NCBI GenBank assembly: GCA_947579605.1
Contig: OX388317.1
Location: forward strand, 26,121,384-26,185,383
Direction of reading: 5' to 3'
Length of the DNA: 64,000 nt
DNA from: Athripsodes cinereus
Lineage: Eukaryota > Arthropoda > Insecta > Trichoptera > Leptoceridae
The notes beneath the pieces were generated by a model. It saw nothing but the letters and a program-made list of their open reading frames with translations. It was not told the DNA's origin and did not search any database. Positions 56,590-64,000 of the stretch are shown here, one piece after another. Positions within the stretch are counted from its first letter, which is position 1; each line of letters opens with the position of its first letter. A program made the position numbers and the translations under genes.

Positions 56590-56890
56590 TGAGAAGGATG
56601 TGTGGTAAAAGTCTGAGAGATTGTGTGCGTAACAGTGATATAAAAAAGGAATGTGGAATGAAAGTTGGTGTAATTACAAGGATGAATGTGAATAAGTTAA
56701 GATGACAAGCTCATTTAAATCAAATTCTACAGGACGGTCACGTGTTGAGCACATTGAACAGGAGAGCATGCATGAGGAATTGTATGACAGTGACGAAAGC
56801 GAAATATGTATGCAAGGACAGAAGGAAGTGGCACTCGATCTTTTCTGCTTACCCCGCGAAGGAAGCGGCGTGATGGTTTGTATGTAATTT
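56590..56890 (+). pseudogene. LINE reverse-transcriptase C-terminus, frameshifted
   Basis: Pieces of the translation read GMKVGVITRMNVNKLR, then HLNQILQDGHVLSTLNRRAC and VCKDRRKWHSIFSAYPAKEA. It is the same family as 17461-18118, broken by stops. Confidence 0.65.
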
Positions 56891-57674
56891 AGGTACATTG
56901 TCATAATTATATAATATATACTGTTTAGTCATTCTTACATATTCTATTATCTGTTTCCTACTTTAATGTTACTCTGTGTATATAGTTGATACAAAAAAAT
57001 GTTGCTGCCTAAATAAAATATTTTTTAATTACACATACTTACTGTTTTTTCAATTTTATACATGATTCCCATGCAACGCAGGGTATTTACGCTAGTAATG
57101 TATAGTTTTTGTAAGTTACCTTAAACAGTTGTGCACATAAAATTAACATATTAATTTATATTGTTAATACATATCTAGGCAAATAGTATTTAAATAGAAT
57201 AAATAGTGTTATTTATTAATTAATGTATATTTCTAATAATTTAACATTACACAAATAAAAAAAATATCAAACGGGCTAAAATATTTATGTATGGATTTAT
57301 TATTATATCGAGTATCAAAGTAGGTACAATGCATACAAAATATATTGATGTTGTTTGTTGTTTAAGTTGTGTATGTATCGATTGAGGGTTAATTAAAAAG
57401 TTTCATGGCAACATGGAAAGCTAATTATTTATTGTATATTCATCCGTTTCAAACTTTTAATTATGAAACTTTGAGAATATTCCTGATGCGCAATCAGCTT
57501 AGTACATTCTGTTTATGTAACTTGTTTTGTACAGGGTGTTAAGCAAAACGTTAGACAAACTGATATGGTATATAGAGGAGACCATTAAATTTGGAACATT
57601 TTAGAGACTTAGAATGTATACAGGGGGTGATTTTTTTAGATTACAAAAAAAAAACAAAATTTCCAAAATTTTAC

Positions 57675-57842
57675 GTATTTACATTTGGATTTTGTAATAA
57701 ACCCAAATAGAACCTCATACACCTTTTATAGTAAGCTAAAAGCTTGTGTCGTGAAAGGGGAGTTTGTCGGCACCTGGAATCGAACCGTGGACCCCTTGTT
57801 CACGAGGCCGAGACTCTACCTCCAGGCTACCGACGAACTCCA
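57675..57842 (-). mobile_element. tRNA-derived SINE S1, minus strand
   Basis: A-box TAGCCTGGAGGTAGAG and B-box GGTTCGATTCC are followed by AAACTCCCCTTTCACGACAC. Body TTTGGGTTTATTAC. It is well preserved. Confidence 0.8.
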
Positions 57843-58194
57843 ATTTAGTTTTATTTATCAATGTTTCAGATATTTTTAATATCACAAATGTTTACTTATT
57901 CTAAAAAAGTATTAATCTTTTCTATAAAAGAACGAACAAAAAAATGTTGAGCTTACAAAATACCAAGAATGGGTGGATTAAAAAATTAAGTTCATATTAT
58001 GATCGCATTTAAGAATATTAAGAAAAGAAATAAGTTCTTTAAATCTCCTAAAAACTTCGTTTAATGGCCTACTGCGTGTGTGCAAAGCATCGTTAGATAA
58101 AAAAAAAACACTAATATGCTCTAGAAAACCTTTTCTCTACGTAAATAAGTTCATTTAAATGTGCTTGCACATAAGTCATCCCAGCGATGAGATT

Positions 58195-58540
58195 TTTTTA
58201 TGGGCAGCGCCCGCCACATACCTCGTGCCGTACCTGGAGATATGTATCTCCATAACGACACACACATGCACAAACAGGATTTAATGTCGCACTAAAGCGA
58301 GAAATGCTGCCCCGAGGGAGCACTCTAGATTTAGCGGCCTGCTTCGAACCTGCATCTCCTTAACAACACACGTGTACAAACAGGATATTTTGTCACCGAG
58401 AAATACTGCCCCGAAAGAGCACTCTAGATTAAGCGGCCACACACCAGAAATTATGGTGCAAAAAGGGAAGGAAAGAAACGGGAATACGACATCCTATCTA
58501 TGCATTATCGTTAATAAGTAAATAATTGAAGGGGATGCGA
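58195..58540 (-). repeat. SINE-like family (GGCAGCGCCC), minus strand
   Basis: In reverse it matches the insertion at 52212-52470: GGGCAGCGCCCGCCACATAC, GTACCTGGAGATATGTATCT, GAGAAATGCTGCCCCGAGGG. An internal segment is duplicated (GAGCACTCTAGATTTAGCGG and CACTCTAGATTAAGCGGCC). An R1 fragment follows at 58545-58640. Confidence 0.65.
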
Positions 58541-59944
58541 TGTGCCACCCATCCTAAATGTCTTATTTCGCAGTCTATGTGTTCATTTCATGCAATTATG
58601 ATACTGGCTACCCCACTTATGGAATATTCCGTGAAATGAAAAATATCTTATACTACAAATTGTGTGACAGTTAAGTACACTTAAACTTTCATATATGAAA
58701 AAGATTATGTTCTAAAATGATCCATAAAAATAATTATATTATAACACTTTTTTGATTGAAAAAATCATGAACAATTTGCAAGTTTATTGCCATTGGAGGC
58801 AATATCTTCCAGCTGACCAAAGTAATGTGTGGTATTACGTTGACAATGTGTAAAATTAAAAGATACTAAACTTTACAGTCTAACTGACTTAGTGTATCTG
58901 GCATATTTGAAATGTTTTTTTTTTCAAACGAATACTACAAATGAAAGATTAAGCCAGAGGCAGGAACAATTTAGGATAAAAAGTAAATCCCATTATGGGT
59001 TTTAGATTAAAAGACGAAAATAGCTCTATTATTAAAAAGATGATGGAATTTTTTCATTTAAAATTCCTTTTTTCTTAGTCAACCGCCTTCTCGAGTAATT
59101 TAAATATTGTTTTATATTTTGTAGAAAACAATATCATTTTGCAAAACAAACGTCAAAGAAATGAATTGAAAATTTGAAGTAAATTAATTTTCCATGGATA
59201 GAGGACGTAGTACACAAATTAAGAAGGAATTCTTTCAAGCTATACCATCACGGAAACTCTTGCAAGCAGGGAAACCAGCAGACTACATTACTCCGATTGT
59301 AATATCTGGGTTAGTTGGAAGACATCGCATTCTAGAGATAAACACACCCTCTCTACATTGTATGGTATAACTGATATTTTTATGATACTTTATATTAATT
59401 TGAAGTATTGTAACGATTGTACAGCGAAGAGAAAAAAAAATCAAGATGTCCACTTCCTGTTTTCCTTGAAATGAGACATTAAGGATAGGTGGAATAGGTA
59501 CATCATTGATAAATTGGAGATGTCAATTCTCTTTTTGGTGATGTTTTACAAAAAAAACTGTTTTTTACAGGAGACTCGAAAACTAATAGTAAGGAGTATA
59601 AATGATAGTTGTTTTGAATATTTCCTTTTTTTTCACAAAACCAATCAGATGTAACATTGTGCGAAATCTAATCGGAAGAAATTAGAAAGGCGTCCGAATT
59701 GGCTCTAGGCTGGCTATAGTGATCAATAATAATAGGTAAAGGCAGCTACATAGGTAATGATATATATCTATCTATAATATCACGACTTATTATTACTATT
59801 ACTGACAATAAGACGATTCTTACAAGGATCATTACAGCTGAAGGCTAATGCGATCCCAGAAGAAAACCTTAAACGATAACACAACTACAAGATATCCTCG
59901 GTTTTTCTTATAAATTCTGCATACGTCACGTTAAAGATATCTAC

Positions 59945-60125
59945 TTCTTTAATATCCCACAAATGGGGTAGCCAACAGACACACTGCACGCAATAAACAT
60001 GAAGATATGTTTTTTTTCGTATCAAAGTAAAATAATATACATTTTCAGTATGGGTGGCCAACCTCAATGCTGAATTGTATATTTAACTGTTGATGCTTTG
60101 CGAGTACTTGCCATTAACAAAATAC
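59945..60125 (-). repeat. R1 retroposon copy
   Basis: ATATCCCACAAATGGGGTAG, CCAACAGACACACTGCACGC, AGTATGGGTGGCCAACCTC. A further degraded piece is at 59240-59600. Confidence 0.6.
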
Positions 60126-60409
60126 TCAAAAACAGGTTTGTGTATAATTATAGGCTACTAGAAAATAATATCAAAATATAATCATTATTAAAAAAACATT
60201 ACCTACGTATTTCTGAATCAATGCTTGCATCTCAGTGAAAATAGCGGGGGGTGGTGTGCATCCGACAGAAGGGGAAGGCTGGTTGACTGGAGGAGATTGC
60301 TTTAAAGGGGAAATTTAAAGGTAACTCATTATACATCACCTTCCTTCAATTTACTTTAGAATTTTTTTATTGCACAAAAATATAATTGTTAATAACAAAA
60401 ACAAAACAG

Positions 60410-60620
60410 CAGGGCTACTCTTGACAAAACTAAACACGATCTTAATCTAGTCTTGATCTTGATCATACGACGCACGAAGTGACTATTGACCAAAAATACA
60501 CGCAAACCGATCGCGCGTTAGCGGTAGCGCGGTGTTTTTGACCATAGTCCCTTCGTGCGTCGTATGATCAAGATCAAGACTAGATTAAGATCGTGTTTAG
60601 TTTTGTCAAGAGTAACCCTG
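60410..60620. mobile_element. 211-bp hairpin MITE, copy 2
   Basis: Nearly identical to 9905-10115 and exactly the same length, again flanked by CAG (60407-60409 and 60621-60623). Confidence 0.8.
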
Positions 60621-60684
60621 CAGAATCAACGAAACCTCTTCTTCCAAGAAGTAAGAAATTTAAATTATACAAAATAAATTATCT

Positions 60685-60870
60685 AGAGTTTGTGTGTTCA
60701 CATTGCGAAAAGACATTTTAAACATATTTGATATTAAAACAAAAAAAAACAATGAACATTGTTTTTGGTAATATCAATGTGTTTACACAAAATACTTGGT
60801 AGATCCAATTGTAACTTTCTTAATTTTCACACCGGCTTTCGAAAGATTCCATCAACAGCTTAACAAATTA
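60685..60870 (-). ncRNA. Hammerhead-like motif and shared flank
   Basis: TCTAGAGTTTGTGTGTTCAC at the left repeats the sequence at 2845. On the minus strand CTGTTGA (plus TCAACAG at 60852-60858), stem II TGGAATCTTTC, GAAA, GCCGG, TG. One core base (A6) is changed to U. The stem III GCCGG resembles family B. Confidence 0.4.
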
Positions 60871-61374
60871 TAGATAATAGTGTGAATGTTGTGTGAAATT
60901 TGTGTAAATCAATGAGTGATTGATTCTGAGATGTTTGAATGGAGTGGAATCGTGACATCTTTCTGCTGAAATCGCCTTGGCCAAAAGCAGTTAACAGGGC
61001 AGGATGACATTTTTAGGATACAATAATAATCTTTTGATGTAATGTGCATGATTTGGATGTTTGGTTAATTTTATGAATCTTTTTATTTTGTAGTTAAAAT
61101 CAATTATGATAATAAACATATTAAACATCTGTTTTACATCATGAAATAAAGGAATAAATGAATAAATACATGCATATATTTACTAACAATCTTTCCGAGT
61201 AGCTTTAGGTTATAAAACAGTCATAATTATTTTCAGCAACAATCTTATGTCACGAGAGGGAGGGTATGAATAGAATTGCATGTATAAGCAACCCTTAGCA
61301 GTACCACAACTACTACCCTGAGTTGTACTTCTCTGTTTGCCTGTGAAATAGGAGAGTCGAATGTGTTCACTTGG

Positions 61375-61590
61375 GATAGCTTGACCTGCTGCATGTAACA
61401 GACATGCAAGTTATCTTCTCCATACTAACAAAAAATTAAGACATTCAGGCTGGGTCACAAAGCTCATTGTTAAATTTAAGATATTTAATGTCTTTATTTT
61501 TTCGAACAACTGCTTTTTACAGTACACTTGAAAACTTACAAAAAAGATAGTGAAACTAATTCTTTGCCGGGTGCTCTACGGAATGAGATT
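61375..61590 (-). repeat. R1 retroposon copy
   Basis: GCTGCATGTAACAGACATGC, TTATCTTCTCCATACTAACA, CAACTGCTTTTTACAGTACA and TTTGCCGGGTGCTCTACGG. Confidence 0.65.
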
Positions 61591-61731
61591 AATTTTTAAT
61601 TATTTATTGTGTTCATGCACAAGTAGTAGAATTCCGTAATTAGGTAAATTGAGCGTTTAACCAGAAGTTTAATTGAGTGTTTAAACAGAATTGTACATAT
61701 AGCTGCTAAGGAAACACCAGTCGGTTCACAG

Positions 61732-61938
61732 CAGTGGGCCTAGTCATAACGCATTTAAGCGTTACGTTTTCGTTTCGTTTTCGTTCAAACACGGACGACG
61801 TTACGAGAACGAGTCAATTTTCGGAGCTAAAATACACAAGTAGCTCCGAAAATTGACGCGTTCTCGCAACGTCGTCCACGTTTGAACGAAAACGAAACGA
61901 AAAAGTAACGCTTAAATGTGTTTTGACTAGGCCTACTG
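61732..61938. mobile_element. Family F foldback, full copy
   Basis: Ends CAGTGGGCCTAGTC and GACTAGGCCTACTG. Arms of about 95 bp with AAGCGTTACGTTTTCGTTTC and CGTTCTCGCAACGTCGTCC surround CTAAAATACACAAGTAG. No long target duplication was found. It lies within a fragmented family A sequence (61605-61720). Confidence 0.75.
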
Positions 61939-62109
61939 GGGGCCTAAAATGGCCACATTGAGCAATTCCTCTACAATTCATATTTGGTGAAATATGTATT
62001 TAATATCGAAAATTCGTTTTACAATTCCTATTATGATTAATATAAAGTGGCCTTTTTAACCACCCTGGTCTTCAGCATCACAAGAGGCATCAACTTCCGA
62101 ACTAACAGA

Positions 62110-62500
62110 TCGATGATCTACATCACGAAGAAGAAGAGTGTTTAATTAGGTAGATTAAGTATTTCTTTCTACTATAAATTATTGGTCACGGGGAAGACGT
62201 ATTTTGACTTATCAGTGGGCCTAGTCAAAACACATTTAAGCGTTACGTTTTCGTTTCGTTTTCGTTCAAACGCGGACGAAGTTGCGAGAACGCGTCAATT
62301 TTCGGAGCTAAAATACACAAGTAGCTCCGAAAATTTACGCGTTTTCGCAACCTCGTCTTGTTTGAACGAAAACGAAACGAAAACGTAACGCTTAAATGTG
62401 TTTTGACAGGCCTACAGGTCATTATCAATCTAATAAGTCGAAAGACATTTCTCTCGTGATCAATTATTTATAGTAGAAAGAAGCACTTGTTACAATTTTT
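62110..62500 (-). mobile_element. Family A foldback interrupted by a family F copy
   Basis: The left arm (TTAATTAGGTAGATTAAG, TTTCTTTCTACTATAAATTA) and right arm (GTCGAAAGACATTTCTCTCG, GATCAATTATTTATAGTAG) pair. Between them sits a second family F element at about 62213-62417, with ends CAGTGGGCCTAGTC and GGCCTAC. The loop TCTAATAAGTCGAAAGAC retains the family A stem II/GAAA region. Confidence 0.6.
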
Positions 62501-62930
62501 CTAATAAGGGATTAAATTATCTGATATGCACTTCTAGAAAATGCGGATTTACACATAAATATGTATGTACTTATACGGATTTGACGAATGTTTGGTATCG
62601 CTGATATCTCATCTATTAAGGGGAGCATTGGGTAGATTGTAACCATAGTACGTACCTACACAGATATCAATTTATGAGATTAATGAATGATTTAGCTGTT
62701 ATGCTCGTATGAAGGTGTACGCTGTACGGTCTCCGCTTATTTTACACACCAAGTGATACAAATTCAATCAAATGACAGCGCACCTAAACGTGTACATAAT
62801 TATTCATATTATAGAGGTATTTATATAGAGGTATAGGTAATATAGAGGTATTGGTATTTATGTACATAGAGGTATAGGTAATACGCAACACATTATTTCT
62901 GCATGCGAATGGAAGAAATCGAATCATCCT

Positions 62931-63085
62931 CTAATAACGTTTAATGTATTCTTCTTTTTTATGTGTTTGTCTAGTCCTCCCGACGTTGACTATCAGTTGA
63001 GATAATACGTTCCTATCCTGGGTAGTCCAAAACAGCTCGTCGACACTATATTTCTGTTCATTCGTGTTTGTTATGGAACCAGCAC
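62931..63085 (-). pseudogene. RTE-like LINE fragment
   Basis: The minus-strand translation DELFWTTQDRNVLSQLIVNV then GRTRQTHKKEE matches the family at 35640. Related sequence continues at 63270-63340 (TTCGTCCAGGGTATCCAAAG). Confidence 0.6.
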
Positions 63086-63359
63086 GAATAATAATAATAA
63101 TAGATTTGTAATACTGCACGCCTCTGACACCAGCAACCTTAGTTGCTGTTTTTGAGGTATTGTTTATAATTGAATAAATTGAATAACCAGGAGCATAAGA
63201 CCTAAAAAAGCGCTTTCCGGAGTTGAATATTTGAAATTAGTTCTTTATTCGCTCTGGCTCTTTGGAGTACTTCTGCATTACTGACCATGTTCGTCCAGGG
63301 TATCCAAAGCATTCTTCGATGTTTTCACATTTCAAATAAGTCCTGTAGGATTTGATTTA

Positions 63360-63550
63360 AATGATCTTGCCATTGATCCTCGGACGTCCGCGTCTCCGAG
63401 CACCATTCCTCTCAGCCAAATATATCTTCTTGGTCATTCTGTCCCTATTCACCATTTCCACGTGCCCCATCTTTACTTATTTTCATTCATCCTTGTAATA
63501 ACACCAACTTTCATTCCACGTTCCTTTCGTATATCACTGTTCATAATACA
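63360..63550 (-). pseudogene. LINE reverse-transcriptase fragment
   Basis: In reverse: NSDIRKERGMKVGVITRMN, then a segment with RRRGRPRI-like coding. It belongs to the 17461-18118 family, with frameshifts. Confidence 0.55.
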
Positions 63551-64000
63551 AATATTCAAATATTTTTGAGAATAAAAATAAATGAGGGATATTTTTTTTA
63601 ACATTACATCGTCTTTGTAAAGAGAAATGTACCGAATATGAACAATTGTTTTTTTTTATTTTATTTTAGTGTAAGTAGGTACTGCGAACAAATAGAATTA
63701 TTCAAAAAATAATTCCATGGAAAAATATAACGTTTTCAGCGTCTTTAAAATTAAAAATACAAAATAATAATAAAATCATTTAAAAAGTAATTTTGCTCCA
63801 TTGCGCGCAAAAATACAAAAAGATAAAATAAAAATTGTTAACAAGCAACATTTTCCAGTTCATTTTGTTTCGAAAAGGGGAAAAATTTAACATTTTCATT
63901 TATGCACACCTTTCCCCTATTGTATGAATTCCCCCCAGTCCCCCCACTGTGAATGTATAAACATGTAAATTCCGTTCTCCCGCCGTACAGATGTATTAGG

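Noticed and set aside
1..64000. CRISPR array, prokaryotic operon or bacterial defence system
   Set aside because: Introns, SINEs, LINEs and the base composition show a eukaryotic genome. No spacer-repeat periodicity was found apart from the satellite and the 137-bp array.

Overview
This is AT-rich, intron-bearing, repeat-saturated eukaryotic DNA, almost certainly from an insect. The many degraded non-LTR (LINE) reverse-transcriptase tails, tRNA-derived SINEs, hAT, pogo/Tigger and TTAA-type DNA elements, and recurring TAGGTACCTA words would suit a moth, butterfly or hemipteran. The order cannot be fixed from sequence alone. No rRNA, functional tRNA, CRISPR or prokaryotic operon structure is present.

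Only two genes are well supported. Both are on the + strand, in tandem, and both could be joined exon by exon from GT/AG sites with every intron in phase 1. Gene 1 (38138-40086, three exons, 369 aa) and gene 2 (45019-50443, four exons, 715 aa) share an N-terminal eight-cysteine FYVE-like zinc finger, a short new block ending in CY-x-SL, and a C-terminal SAP-like helical module (IADVR...LKK.L.SH.I...E.AELL..VE..W). This is the layout of the RNF34/rififylin (CARP) E3 ligases, but neither gene has the RING finger. Gene 2 also carries a 460-codon Q/N-rich exon built of about eight degenerate repeats. Gene 1 ends in a CaaX-like CVIL. Their 5' leaders are still alignable, so they are a tandem duplication. 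A GC-rich candidate exon (minus strand, 33764-33910) and a GC-rich CRE/CCAAT-bearing stretch (about 35060-35290) may belong to a third, unrecognised gene.

The rest is layered mobile DNA. The most unusual component is a set of at least five families of short (about 180-260 bp) foldback elements. They share an A/T-rich terminal signature (TAAAACACT...) and, in their central loop, a type I hammerhead-ribozyme core (CUGANGA, stem II, GAAA, minimal self-complementary stem III, UH, stem I). Several are bounded by perfect 9-15 bp target-site duplications of varying length and carry a single-sided conserved 3' tail. This points to retroposition, as in Penelope-like or retrozyme-type elements, rather than to classical MITEs. 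One locus (44004-44599) holds four head-to-tail units of exactly 137 bp. Three such elements lie inside introns of gene 2.

Region by region: 0-13 kb has hammerhead foldbacks, R1 retroposon copies, hairpin MITEs and LINE fragments. 13-21 kb has LINE tails, including a 5'-truncated LINE with a 14-bp target duplication. 21.1-23.8 kb is a Tigger element containing a nested hAT and a nested hammerhead foldback. 24.3-25.0 kb is an element with subterminal TTCGAA arrays. 27-33 kb has LINE and R1 copies. 33.7-35.3 kb has the candidate orphan exon and promoter. 38-50.5 kb is the gene pair. 50.7-51.1 kb is a hAT MITE. 54.8-56.6 kb is a roughly 97-bp satellite with higher-order duplication. 57-64 kb has SINEs, hairpin MITEs, nested foldbacks and LINE remnants.
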